From the NCBI GenBank assembly GCA_016868895.1, contig VGFK01000001.1, positions 478,896-542,895 of the forward strand: a stretch of 64,000 nt of DNA, given 5' to 3'. Under the pieces are notes generated by a model. That model saw nothing but the letters and a program-made list of their open reading frames with translations, was not told the DNA's origin and did not search any database. Below are positions 19,328 through 28,937 of the stretch, piece after piece (position 1 is the first letter of the stretch; each line of letters starts with the position of its first letter). A program made the position numbers and the translations under genes. This stretch comes from Bacteroidota bacterium. GTDB taxonomy: Bacteria > Bacteroidota > Bacteroidia > Chitinophagales > Chitinophagaceae.

Positions 19328-21130
19328 TCAACTACCAAATACATCGTTCAGTTGTTGCAACTCGATGTGCATGTAAATGGGTCGGCCATCAAAATGCACG
19401 TTTGATTGTTTGCATGCAGACAATTGTTCAATCAGTGATTGCATTTCGTTCAAACTCATTGAAGTGCCGGCGCGTATAGCATGTTTCCTGGCCAATGTCT
19501 TGGCCATCTTTTCGCGGTAAGCAGCGTGCAATCCGGCAGTGGCATCTTTTATATCCTCCAGAATCATCTCGATGATGGCTGCACTGTTTTCATGCGGATG
19601 ATCTGCAGGAGTTCCATTCAACAAAAAAGATTGTTTACCAAAGGACTCCAGTTCATAGCCCATCTGTAAAAGATCGGGACGTATGGAATCCAATAATGAT
19701 TCATCGGAAGGAGCTGTATGAATGGCTTGAGGAAACAGCGACCGCTGAATGGGAATGGGTGAACCTTCCCAAGCTGCATTGAACTTTTCAAACAATACCT
19801 GCTGATGGGCCAGTTGCTGATGAATCAAGCGGAGTCCATCTGAGGTTTCTACTGCGATATATGTTTTCTGAATGTGCAAGCAGGATATTGTTTTGCTCTC
19901 TATAAGTGCATCCATTTGAATTGGAGCAGCAACTGTTTCTTTCGGAGCAGTGTCAAAAAAATCTTTCCAATTTCTAAGGTTGCTACTTGATTCGATGCGG
20001 TGCGCCTGATGGTGGTCGACAAACGTTTTATACAGTCCGCCAGATCGAGCCTGCTGTTGCTGATCAGCGGTAAAGGGTTTGCTCACGGCGTCCAACTGTT
20101 GAATAGAAGGATCCAATTCAAAGTCCAATGCAGGCGCTATACTAAACTGTGCCAGGGCATGGCGAATGGCCGATTTGATGAAGGCATATACTATTTTATC
20201 GTCGTCAAATTTTATCTCTTGTTTGGTGGGATGCACATTGATATCGATGTGTGAGGGATCCAGGTCAATCATCAGCACAAAAAAAGGAAAGCTCCCTTGA
20301 GGAAGCAGCTCCTCATACGCAGTCACGATTGCATGCTGGAGATACGCACTCCGGATGAAACGACGATTGACAAATAAGAATTGTTCTCCCCTGGTTTTTC
20401 GAGCCGTTTCAGGTTTTCCAATAAAGCCACTCACATTCAGGTAGTCCGTTTTCTCTTCCACCTGAACCAGTCGGGAAGCATAACTGCTCCCCATCACCTG
20501 AACAATCCGCTGCTTGAGCGTTCCTTTTTCGAGGTGATGTACTTCTTGGCCATTGCTGATCATGGAAAAGGCAATCTCGGGGAATGCCAGTGCAACGTGT
20601 AAGAACTCCTCCGAGATGTGGCGCAATTCAACGATATTGCTTTTTAAAAAATTCCTCCGCGCCGGAACATTGAAAAACAGGTTCTTCATGCTGATGGACG
20701 TACCCGCACTGCACGTACAGGAAGTTGAAGCGGTGACGATACTGTTTTCCAATTCAATGGACAATCCCAGTTCCTGATCGTGCGGGCGGGTTTTGAGGTG
20801 AACCTGTGCAACTGCAGCAATGGAAGCCAATGCTTCCCCCCTGAATCCCATCGTTTTGATCCGGAACAGGTCCTCGATCTCACCAATTTTTGAAGTCGCA
20901 TGCCGTTCAAAGCAACGTACGGCATCTTCCGCATTCATCCCCTTTCCGTTGTCGATAACCTGCACCAAGGATTTCCCCGCATCTTCAATGATCAGTCGGA
21001 TTTCTGAAGCTCCTGCATCGACTGCATTTTCCAACAACTCCTTCACTGCACTGGCGGGGCGCTGAATGACCTCACCGGCAGCGATTTGGTTGGCAATATG
21101 AGCAGGGAGTACATGGATGGAATTGGGCAT
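19328..21130 (-). CDS. mutL: DNA mismatch repair protein MutL
   Basis: IHVLPAHIANQIAAGEVIQRPASAVKELLENAVDAG, TMGFRGEALASI, NVHPTKQEIKF. Confidence 0.97.
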   Translation of the reverse strand: MPNSIHVLPAHIANQIAAGEVIQRPASAVKELLENAVDAGASEIRLIIEDAGKSLVQVIDNGKGMNAEDAVRCFERHATSKIGEIEDLFRIKTMGFRGEALASIAAVAQVHLKTRPHDQELGLSIELENSIVTASTSCTCSAGTSISMKNLFFNVPARRNFLKSNIVELRHISEEFLHVALAFPEIAFSMISNGQEVHHLEKGTLKQRIVQVMGSSYASRLVQVEEKTDYLNVSGFIGKPETARKTRGEQFLFVNRRFIRSAYLQHAIVTAYEELLPQGSFPFFVLMIDLDPSHIDINVHPTKQEIKFDDDKIVYAFIKSAIRHALAQFSIAPALDFELDPSIQQLDAVSKPFTADQQQQARSGGLYKTFVDHHQAHRIESSSNLRNWKDFFDTAPKETVAAPIQMDALIESKTISCLHIQKTYIAVETSDGLRLIHQQLAHQQVLFEKFNAAWEGSPIPIQRSLFPQAIHTAPSDESLLDSIRPDLLQMGYELESFGKQSFLLNGTPADHPHENSAAIIEMILEDIKDATAGLHAAYREKMAKTLARKHAIRAGTSMSLNEMQSLIEQLSACKQSNVHFDGRPIYMHIELQQLNDVFGS

Positions 21131-21174
21131 CAAGAGACAAATTTCCTATCTTCAAAAATAACAAATACGCCCGT

Positions 21175-24066
21175 ATGCGCATGAGAAAAACTGTATTGTC
21201 GCTGATAGTAGTGCTCCAGGTACTGTGCGTCGAAGCACAGGATGCCCGCAGATGGGTCGATAGCGTCTTGCAGAACCTGAACGAGGATCAAAAAATTGCA
21301 CAGCTCATCATGGTTCGGCTCTCTTCGATCGACCTTCGAACACGGATCATCAGTTATTATGATACAACCGTAGAACGGGATATTCTCCGGTACAATGTTG
21401 GAGGCATCTGCCTGTTTCAAGGGGGTCCGGTTCGTCAAACACAATGGGTCAATCGGTTTCAATCGATTGCCAAAACACCGATTCTGATTGCCATTGATGG
21501 AGAGACAGGCGTGGGCATGCGCATCGACAGTGTAGCCAATCTTCCAAAGATGATGATGTTGGGTGCCCTGCGCGACACCTCTATTGCGTTTGCATACGGA
21601 CAATGGGTAGCGGAACAGTGTAAACAGATGGGCATTCAGGTGAATTTTGCTCCGGTTGCAGATGTGAACAACAATCCCAATAATCCGGTCATCAATGACC
21701 GGTCGTTTGGAGAAGACAAATACAAAGTTGCAGCACTGGCTGTTCAATACATGTTGGGCATGCAATCGCGCGGAATCATGGGCAGCGCAAAACATTTTCC
21801 CGGTCACGGAGATGTAGATGTGGATTCGCACCTCGCTTTACCGGTGATCAGTAAAACCAAAGAACAATTACAGGAACTTGAATTGTATCCATTCCGTCGA
21901 CTATTTGATGCCGGTGTTGGGAGTGCAATGGTCGGGCATTTGTTTGTTCCGGTGATCGACAGCACGCCCAACCGCGGAACGTCAATTTCTGAAAAAGCAG
22001 TCAACGGTCTGCTGAAAACTGAAATGGGATTCAACGGCATCACCTTTACTGACGCGCTGGAAATGAAAGGTGTAGCAGAAGCTTACCCCAATGGAGGAGC
22101 AGGTGTGGAGTCGTTAATTGCAGGAAACGATATGATGTGTCTACCGGGGGAAGTCGGTACCGTCATTCAAAAAGTAAAAGATGCTATTGCTGCCAACCGC
22201 ATAGGCTGGCAGCAAATTGATGCGCATGTCAGAAAAGTGCTGGAAACAAAATATGCATTGGGACTTTCCAATTGGAAGCCGGTTCCCATTCAAGGATTGG
22301 TAGAAAGGCTGAACGAGAAGAGCCATGACTTGAAAAAATTAGTTGCAGAAAAAGCCATTACACTGGCAAAACACGATGATAAGAGCGCTTTCCCTTTTCC
22401 GATCACGGTCAGCAAACGCGTGGCCCTCTTGGATATTGCAAAAAATCGCTCTACCGAATTCAGTAACCGGATGCGCAGCCATTACAATGCAGATGTATTT
22501 CTCTTTGATCATACCCGCAGTGCATCAGAAGCCGATAGTCTGTACCGAATACTGCAAACGTATGAACATGTGGTGGTCGCCATACATGAATTGCCCCGCT
22601 ACCCTGCGAATAATTTCAATATGAGCAAGTCGGCTGTCGGGTTGATTGATACCATTCTGATGACTATGCCTTCCAATCTGTTCATCTTTGGAAATCCCTA
22701 TGCCGCAAAAAGTTTTTGCCAGGGGAAAAATATCATCATCTGTTACGATGACGATCCCATCACCCACCGGGTGGCAGCGGATATGTTTGCGGGAAACCGT
22801 TCACCCGAGGGACAACTTCCGGTCACCATTTGTTCATCTATGAAAGCCGGAACGGGTTTTTCGATTGAAGCTTCACCTGTTCTGACGAGCACCCCACCTT
22901 CCCGGATCAATGATCGCGTTGATTCCATCATTCAGGATGCCATTGAGCGAAAAGCTGCTCCGGGAATGGTATTGCTTGCGGTAAAAGATGGAAAAATTGT
23001 AGAACAAAGAACCTATGGACATTTGGCATACGATAAGAAAAACGCTACAACGCAGGAAGCGGTATACGACATGGCATCGGTAACCAAGATCTGTGCTACT
23101 ACGTTGTGCATGATGAAACTGGTTGATGAAGGAAAGGTGAGGCTGGATGGGAAGCTGGGGGACTATTTACCCTGGACCCTTGGCACCAATAAAGCTGATT
23201 TAAGCATCAGGGATATTTTGCTGCATCAGGCGGGATTGAAAGCATGGATTCCCTTTTATAAAGAAGTTTCCGATAGTGTGACACAGAAAGCGCTTCCGGA
23301 ATTCTTCAGTAAAAAGATGAGTGCCCGGTATGGTGTGAAAGTAGATGATGGATTGTACATGCGCACAGATTGGCGGGATACCTTGTATGCACGGATTTTG
23401 CAGTCGCCTCTTGAAAAAGAAAAAAAATACATCTACAGCGATAATGATTTTATTTTTTTAGGAGAAGTTGTGAAAGCCGTCAGCGGTCGCTCCCTCGACC
23501 AATATGTGCAGCAACATTTTTATGGTCCGTTAGGGTTCCGAAGTTCAGGCTTCAACCCTACCCAGTTCATCAACACATCCGTGATTGCGCCTACCGAAGA
23601 AGATCCCTATTTCAGGGAGCGGTTGGTGAGAGGGTATGTACACGATCCCGGTGCTGCAATGTTTGGAGGTATTTCGGGGCATGCAGGCTTATTCAGCAAT
23701 GCCTATGAAATTGCCGTGTTGATGCAGTTGGTCATGAACAAAGGCATCTTAAATGGAAAACGCTTTTTTTCGGATTCAACTGTAAGTCAGTTTACCCGTT
23801 ACCAGAGTGATATCAGCAGGCGTGGGCTCGGTTTTGATAAACCGGAAAAAGACAATGCAACACGTACTTCACCTTACCCCACCATTGGTGCATCCCCTCA
23901 GGCCTTTGGACATACCGGATTCACGGGCACCTGTGCATGGGGCGATCCCAAGAGCGGACTTGTTTTTGTATTACTGGCCAATCGGGTGCATCCGAAAGCG
24001 ACCAATACATTTGGGGACCTGAATGTTCGGGGAAAGGTGATGGAAGAATTGCTCAAAGCATATTGA
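21175..24066 (+). CDS. Glycoside hydrolase family 3 (NagZ-like) fused to C-terminal serine beta-lactamase/PBP-like domain
   Basis: MGSAKHFPGHGDVDVDSHLALP (GH3) then ASVTKICATTLCMMKLVDEGKVRLDGKLGDYLP (SxxK), GISGHAGLFSNAYE, AFGHTGFTGTCAWGDP. Confidence 0.93.
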   Translation: MRMRKTVLSLIVVLQVLCVEAQDARRWVDSVLQNLNEDQKIAQLIMVRLSSIDLRTRIISYYDTTVERDILRYNVGGICLFQGGPVRQTQWVNRFQSIAKTPILIAIDGETGVGMRIDSVANLPKMMMLGALRDTSIAFAYGQWVAEQCKQMGIQVNFAPVADVNNNPNNPVINDRSFGEDKYKVAALAVQYMLGMQSRGIMGSAKHFPGHGDVDVDSHLALPVISKTKEQLQELELYPFRRLFDAGVGSAMVGHLFVPVIDSTPNRGTSISEKAVNGLLKTEMGFNGITFTDALEMKGVAEAYPNGGAGVESLIAGNDMMCLPGEVGTVIQKVKDAIAANRIGWQQIDAHVRKVLETKYALGLSNWKPVPIQGLVERLNEKSHDLKKLVAEKAITLAKHDDKSAFPFPITVSKRVALLDIAKNRSTEFSNRMRSHYNADVFLFDHTRSASEADSLYRILQTYEHVVVAIHELPRYPANNFNMSKSAVGLIDTILMTMPSNLFIFGNPYAAKSFCQGKNIIICYDDDPITHRVAADMFAGNRSPEGQLPVTICSSMKAGTGFSIEASPVLTSTPPSRINDRVDSIIQDAIERKAAPGMVLLAVKDGKIVEQRTYGHLAYDKKNATTQEAVYDMASVTKICATTLCMMKLVDEGKVRLDGKLGDYLPWTLGTNKADLSIRDILLHQAGLKAWIPFYKEVSDSVTQKALPEFFSKKMSARYGVKVDDGLYMRTDWRDTLYARILQSPLEKEKKYIYSDNDFIFLGEVVKAVSGRSLDQYVQQHFYGPLGFRSSGFNPTQFINTSVIAPTEEDPYFRERLVRGYVHDPGAAMFGGISGHAGLFSNAYEIAVLMQLVMNKGILNGKRFFSDSTVSQFTRYQSDISRRGLGFDKPEKDNATRTSPYPTIGASPQAFGHTGFTGTCAWGDPKSGLVFVLLANRVHPKATNTFGDLNVRGKVMEELLKAY

Positions 24067-24889
24067 ACTGCGTGCGAACTACTGCTTTTGCGGCTACCCA
24101 GGCTTTGTGGTAATTGGGTATGCGGATACGCTCTTCAAGAATGCGCTGTGGTTGAAGCGCTTTGATTTTCTTGAATAAACTCATGTAATACTTATAGGCA
24201 AGGTAGACGCCAAAGCGAGCTTTGAGCGGAAGCTGTATGATGCCCATGTAGGCATGCCGAAAGTCTTGTTCAATATCTGATTCGATGGCCTCTTTCATTT
24301 CAGGAGTAAATGCATTGAAATCTACTCCCGGAAAATAAACCCGGTTCAGTTGCTGATAATCGGCTTTCACGTCCCGAAGAAAATTCACCTTTTGAAATGC
24401 TGAACCCAATGATTGTGCATGGGGCTTCAGCTTCTCGTATTGTTGACGATCGCCATCGCAGAAAACAAACAGGCACATGAGTCCCACTACTTCCGCACTC
24501 CCATAGATGTATTCAGCATATCCTTGCTGATCATAGTTGGAGCGGTCCAAATCAAACTCCATGCTTTTAAAGAATGCATCAACTAACGCGAGGTCGATGT
24601 TGTATCGGTTCACAGTGATTTGAAAACTGTGCAGGATCGGATTCAGGCTGATTCCTTGAGCGATGGCTTCGTAGGTCTCTTTTTTGAAATTAGCCAGTAG
24701 GCTGATTTTATCAAATCTATGAAACGTATCCACGATCTCATCCGCAAAACGCACCAATCCGTATATGTCATAAATCGGTCCCTGAATATCCGAATGCAAC
24801 AATCGGATGGCGCTGCTGAACGAGGTGCTGTAGCGCTGCGTAGTGATGCGGCTGCATTCGTGAGAAACAGTATGGAAGATACCGATCAT
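24053..24889 (-). CDS. crtB: Phytoene/squalene synthase
   Basis: LVRFADEIVDTFH, YIYGSAEVVGLMCL, FQKVNFLRDVKADYQQLNRVYFP. Confidence 0.93.
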   Translation of the reverse strand: MIGIFHTVSHECSRITTQRYSTSFSSAIRLLHSDIQGPIYDIYGLVRFADEIVDTFHRFDKISLLANFKKETYEAIAQGISLNPILHSFQITVNRYNIDLALVDAFFKSMEFDLDRSNYDQQGYAEYIYGSAEVVGLMCLFVFCDGDRQQYEKLKPHAQSLGSAFQKVNFLRDVKADYQQLNRVYFPGVDFNAFTPEMKEAIESDIEQDFRHAYMGIIQLPLKARFGVYLAYKYYMSLFKKIKALQPQRILEERIRIPNYHKAWVAAKAVVRTQFNML

Positions 24890-24959
24890 CTTGTTGAATA
24901 AAATAAACTAATATAAAGAGTTAAGTTAAACTTAATAAACGAATCAGGGTAGATTTTGT

Positions 24960-26462
24960 TCAATAGGGGTAGAGTTTTAATCCGGGAACGATTTCTTTAT
25001 GGACCAATCCTGCTACGACTTCGCCGCTGATCAGGCTGGGGGGAACGCCTGGACCTGGGACGGTCAGTTGTCCCGTGTAATATAAATGCTTAACCTTCTT
25101 GCTTTTGCAGGAGGGTTTCAAGTGAGCAGTTTGCATCAGGGTATTGGCCAGTCCGTAGGCATTTCCTTTGAAAGCGTTGTAATCTTCCACGAAGTTACTG
25201 TAGGAGTAGGCACGTTTGATCACCACGTGGTTGCGGATATCGACCCCGGTTCTGTTCTGCAGTCGCTCGCACAACAGGTTGAAATAATGTTCCCGAATGC
25301 TCTCGTTGTCCCCGTCCAATCCTGCAGCAATTGGAATCAAGAAGAATAAATTTTCTCCTCCTTCTGGTGCCTGAGAGGGATCGGTCACCGAAGTGGCACT
25401 CAAATAAAAGAGAGGAGCTGCGGGCCAAGAAGGGTGCGTATAGATTTCTTGCGCATGATCAGAGAAGGGAACATCAAAAAATAAGCTGTGGTGTTGGAGT
25501 CCTGGTATACGCGTATTGATACCGACATAATAAATCAGACAACCCGGGGCCATGACCCGTTTATCCCAATACCGATCGGAATAAGAACGATGGGGTGCGT
25601 GCAAGAGTTGGGTTTCAATGAAGTGATAATCAGCTGCACCGATTACGGCATCGGACAGATGGAGGGCGCCGTTCTGCAACCGTATTCCTGTTGCGGTATT
25701 TTCTTCCACTTCTATGGAGGTCACATTGCTATTGAAATGAAAGCGCACTCCTTTTTCAACCGCCAAACGGTGCATGCCCTCAACAATTTTGTACATGCCG
25801 CCAACAGGAAACCAGGTACCCAGTTTGATATCGGCATAATTCATCAAGCTATACAATGCAGGCGTGTGTTCAGGAAGTGCTCCCAGAAACAGCACCGGAA
25901 ACTCCATCATCTGACGGATTTTGGGATGCTTGAAGAAGCGGGCAATGTGCGATTGGATGTCTTTGAATACATCCAATTTGAACAGTCCCCTGATGAGTTC
26001 GCCATCTACTAGTTCCATCAGGGATTGTCCAGGCTTGAAGACCAGTTTATTGATTCCTACCTGGTATTTATATTCTGCTTCGGACATGAATTGATCCAGC
26101 TGCTTGCCCGCACCGGGTTCCATGGATTCAAACAGATCCTTCAATTCCCGGTAGTTAGCCGGAACATCCATGTGGTCGTCTGACCAATAAATGCGATACG
26201 ATGGATCCAGGCGATGCAGCGTATAATAGTCGTCTATTTTTTTTCCAAAAGAGGAAAAGTAATGTTCAAATACATCGGGCATCCAGTACCAGCTGGGACC
26301 CATATCAAAAGTGAAGCCCTCTTGTTTAAAATGCCTGCAGCGTCCACCGGGTTGATCGTGTTTTTCAAAAACATCGACTTCCCAACCGTGATGAGCAAGG
26401 AAAGTAGCAGCAGAGAGGCCTGCAAATCCGCTACCAATTATACTGGCTTTTTTGGGGAGCAC
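24960..26462 (-). CDS. crtI: Phytoene desaturase
   Basis: KKASIIGSGFAGLSAATFLAHHGWEVDVFEKHDQPGGRCRHF, C-terminal YYTGQLTVPGPGVPPSLISGEVVAGLV; probable GTG start at 26462, just after the sigma gene stop. Confidence 0.93.
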   Translation of the reverse strand: MLPKKASIIGSGFAGLSAATFLAHHGWEVDVFEKHDQPGGRCRHFKQEGFTFDMGPSWYWMPDVFEHYFSSFGKKIDDYYTLHRLDPSYRIYWSDDHMDVPANYRELKDLFESMEPGAGKQLDQFMSEAEYKYQVGINKLVFKPGQSLMELVDGELIRGLFKLDVFKDIQSHIARFFKHPKIRQMMEFPVLFLGALPEHTPALYSLMNYADIKLGTWFPVGGMYKIVEGMHRLAVEKGVRFHFNSNVTSIEVEENTATGIRLQNGALHLSDAVIGAADYHFIETQLLHAPHRSYSDRYWDKRVMAPGCLIYYVGINTRIPGLQHHSLFFDVPFSDHAQEIYTHPSWPAAPLFYLSATSVTDPSQAPEGGENLFFLIPIAAGLDGDNESIREHYFNLLCERLQNRTGVDIRNHVVIKRAYSYSNFVEDYNAFKGNAYGLANTLMQTAHLKPSCKSKKVKHLYYTGQLTVPGPGVPPSLISGEVVAGLVHKEIVPGLKLYPY

Positions 26463-26475
26463 GCTGGGAAGATAA

Positions 26476-26976
26476 TCAATACTTGGTAATCTGTTCTTTG
26501 AGCAGTCGACGTGCAAAGTGAATACGGCTCTTGATTGTTCCCAACGGTTCATTCAACATATCCGCAATTTCATGGTACTTGTATCCTTCAAAATACAACA
26601 TGAACGGTTGCTTGAATATACCGGGAAGATCATGCAGCGCCTTCATCACATTTTTCATGCCGATGTTTGCTTCTGCTGAGTTGGGGACTGCCGATTGATT
26701 GTGATCCAGAAAATAATCATTTGGTGTGCTGTCGAATATGGTATTCTGCTTCGACTTGCGGCGGTAGCTATTGATGAAAATATTGCGCATGATGGTGTAG
26801 AGCCATGCTTTGATGTTGGTCCCCACACTGTATTTCTCTTTATTGGACAACGCACGGAACATGGTTTCCTGCAACAGGTCTTTTGCGCTTTCGCTGTCTT
26901 TGGTCAGGGTCACTGCAAATGGCTTGAGGTATTCCGTGTTCTGCAACAACAATTGATTGAATTCCTGTGTAGACAT
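26476..26976 (-). CDS. ECF-type RNA polymerase sigma factor
   Basis: DLLQETMFRALSNKEKY, IKAWLYTIMRNIFINSYRR, EGYKYHEIADMLNEPLGTIKSRIHFARRLL. Confidence 0.95.
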   Translation of the reverse strand: MSTQEFNQLLLQNTEYLKPFAVTLTKDSESAKDLLQETMFRALSNKEKYSVGTNIKAWLYTIMRNIFINSYRRKSKQNTIFDSTPNDYFLDHNQSAVPNSAEANIGMKNVMKALHDLPGIFKQPFMLYFEGYKYHEIADMLNEPLGTIKSRIHFARRLLKEQITKY

Positions 26977-26980
26977 ACGA

Positions 26981-27069
26981 TTTGTTTAATTTTTTTCAAA
27001 ACAAATTTAAACAAATCAATTGACGACAGACTAATATTTGTTTAATTTTTTTTAAAAATTATTAAACAG
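26981..27069. promoter_or_regulatory. Cluster of TTTGTTTAA-type sites upstream of the ECF sigma gene
   Basis: Exact TTTGTTTAA at 26981-26989(+), 27007-27015(-), 27037-27045(+); partial at 26998-27006 and 27061-27069; 16-bp exact direct repeat TTTGTTTAATTTTTTT at 26981 and 27037. Confidence 0.65.
27002..27009 (-). promoter_or_regulatory. Candidate -7 box TAAATTTG for the ECF sigma gene
   Basis: Exact TAnnTTTG on minus strand, 25 bp upstream of the ATG. Confidence 0.5.
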
Positions 27070-27113
27070 CGCTAAAGCAATGATTAACAGCGAATTACAG
27101 TTGAAAATTCCTC

Positions 27114-27995
27114 CTATACCAGGCTGGTAATGAACTCCGTTACCTCTTGCAGGGAGCGTTTGAAGTGAATTTGGGGAGGAATTTTCTTCTCGTAAGAAGC
27201 GGCTAGTCGACCAGAAATAATCAAGGGAACCGACCCAAAGCGCTTCAGGGACTGATGAATGAATTTATCGAAACTGAATACACTGGACACCGAAGTCAGG
27301 TGGGTATAAATGAAATCAGGATTCTTGTATTTGACCACATACTCCACGTCTTCCAACGGAACATTGGCACCGAGATAATACACGCGCAGACCACGGCTCT
27401 TCAATAAGTACTGAATGAACAGCAATCCCAATTCATGGAATTCTCCCTCTGGTAAGAAAAGGAGTCCGGAACGCTTCAATTGAAACATGGGATTGACTTC
27501 CTGTGTTCCAACAATTAGTTTTTGACGAATGATGTTGGAGACCAAGTGCTCTTGTGCGGGATTGATGTGGTCGGTAATCCACAACACACCAATGCGTACC
27601 ATAAAGGGGAAAATCACCTGGTGGATTGTTTTTTCTATGCCTTTGGCTCGTATATGATCATCCAGTGTTCCTTCGAAATCTTCGAGGCTCATGTCAACCA
27701 TCGCCTGAATCAGCGCATTGACGATGCGCTCCTGCTGCGCTTGGACATTGGCAATGCTGAGGATCTTTGTTTTGATCTCGTCATCGTTCATACGATCGAT
27801 GTGAGAAATCTTGAACCCGTATTTGTTCAGCAAAGAAATGTTGAGGATCTTCTTGAGCTCTTCGTTGTTGTAATAACGGATGTTCGTATCGGTTCGCTGC
27901 GGCTTTAAAAAACCATAACGCTGCTCCCATATGCGGATGGTGTGAGCTTTGATGCCCGTTAGATTTTCCAGGTCCTTGATGGTGAATGCGTTCAT
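27114..27995 (-). CDS. MerR-family regulator with CarH-like cobalamin-binding domain
   Basis: MerR HTH (FTIKDLENLTGIKAHTIRIWEQRYGFLKPQRTDTNIRYY); W-x9-EH (WITDHINPAQEH) and E-x-H-x-x-G (EFHELG) motifs. Confidence 0.92.
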   Translation of the reverse strand: MNAFTIKDLENLTGIKAHTIRIWEQRYGFLKPQRTDTNIRYYNNEELKKILNISLLNKYGFKISHIDRMNDDEIKTKILSIANVQAQQERIVNALIQAMVDMSLEDFEGTLDDHIRAKGIEKTIHQVIFPFMVRIGVLWITDHINPAQEHLVSNIIRQKLIVGTQEVNPMFQLKRSGLLFLPEGEFHELGLLFIQYLLKSRGLRVYYLGANVPLEDVEYVVKYKNPDFIYTHLTSVSSVFSFDKFIHQSLKRFGSVPLIISGRLAASYEKKIPPQIHFKRSLQEVTEFITSLV

Positions 27996-28169
27996 AGTGT
28001 TATAACACGGGGTTTTGCGAATTGTTGTACCCTACCTACCGGAATGATAAATAAGGCGGGAGCCGGGGAGCCTAAGAACGGAGCTAAAGTACAATGTGGA
28101 AGCTATTCAACAGATTTGTTTCACAATTGTTTAAAAAAATAGATAAAATTGACTGCAAACCATAAACAA

Positions 28170-28191
28170 AAAGCCCCATTTATGGGGCTTT
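28170..28191 (-). terminator. Intrinsic terminator downstream of the gmd-fcl-PHP phosphatase operon
   Basis: Minus-strand stem AAAGCCCCAT aa ATGGGGCTTT followed by T run. Confidence 0.85.
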
Positions 28192-28214
28192 ACGCAGAAA
28201 AAATATTTTTAAAA

Positions 28215-28937
28215 TTATTGAGCTACAGAGCCTAAAGCAGTTTGAAGCGACTTGGTAAACGGCAAGTTTCGGAGCCCCTCCAGGTGCCGTTCATGATGCA
28301 GGTCTGTTCCCAGCATCCTGACCCACCCCTGCTGGGCAATCCATTCGGCAAATTGCTGCACCGATTTTCCGTAATACCCCCCAAATGAAAGAAGGTTGCA
28401 TTGCATCAGGCAACCCATTTCATGCAGCAGTTGTAAGGAAGCACGGTCCCTGGAGTAAAAAGAATACCGTTCAGGGTGGGCAAAAACCGGAACATAGCCT
28501 TGCAGCATCATTTCAAAAATGATTTCATTCAATTGATGAGGTGGTTCGATGAAAGAGACTTCAATTAAAACAAGGTTATTCCGAATGGTCAGTAACCGCG
28601 ATTTCTCTTTCAGCAACTGCTCCAGCTGTTCATCGACCAGGTATTCTGCTGCTGCTTCAATGGAGAGTTCCCATCCTTTTTTGTGCAGGGTATCGACAAA
28701 CATATTGCGGCACTCAACAATGGAATCGGCATCGTTATCAAACATATCGCACATCACATGTGGGGTTGCAGTTAATTTTGAGTACCCCAGTTCCAACAAT
28801 CCCTTGATCAATGACTCGGCATGCACCTCATCTTTTGCTCCATCATCCAGTCCGGGCAAAATATGCGAGTGTACATCACGCTCAAGTTGATGAAAGGGAA
28901 AAATTTCTTTGTGCCGTTTTCCAAAAAAATGAAGCAT
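28215..28937 (-). CDS. PHP-domain tyrosine-protein phosphatase (CpsB/CapC/YwqE-like)
   Basis: DVHSHILPGLDDGAKD, TATPHVM, PVFAHPERY, LGTDLHHERH. Confidence 0.92.
   Translation of the reverse strand: MLHFFGKRHKEIFPFHQLERDVHSHILPGLDDGAKDEVHAESLIKGLLELGYSKLTATPHVMCDMFDNDADSIVECRNMFVDTLHKKGWELSIEAAAEYLVDEQLEQLLKEKSRLLTIRNNLVLIEVSFIEPPHQLNEIIFEMMLQGYVPVFAHPERYSFYSRDRASLQLLHEMGCLMQCNLLSFGGYYGKSVQQFAEWIAQQGWVRMLGTDLHHERHLEGLRNLPFTKSLQTALGSVAQ

Noticed and set aside
26463-26552. Extended N-terminus of crtI from the ORF track
   Set aside because: Would overlap the sigma-factor 3' end; the FAD motif starts right after the GTG at 26462
27996-28214. Possible cobalamin riboswitch upstream of the B12-binding MerR
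   Set aside because: Region is short, includes another operon's terminator, and no B12-box-like conserved core was recognised
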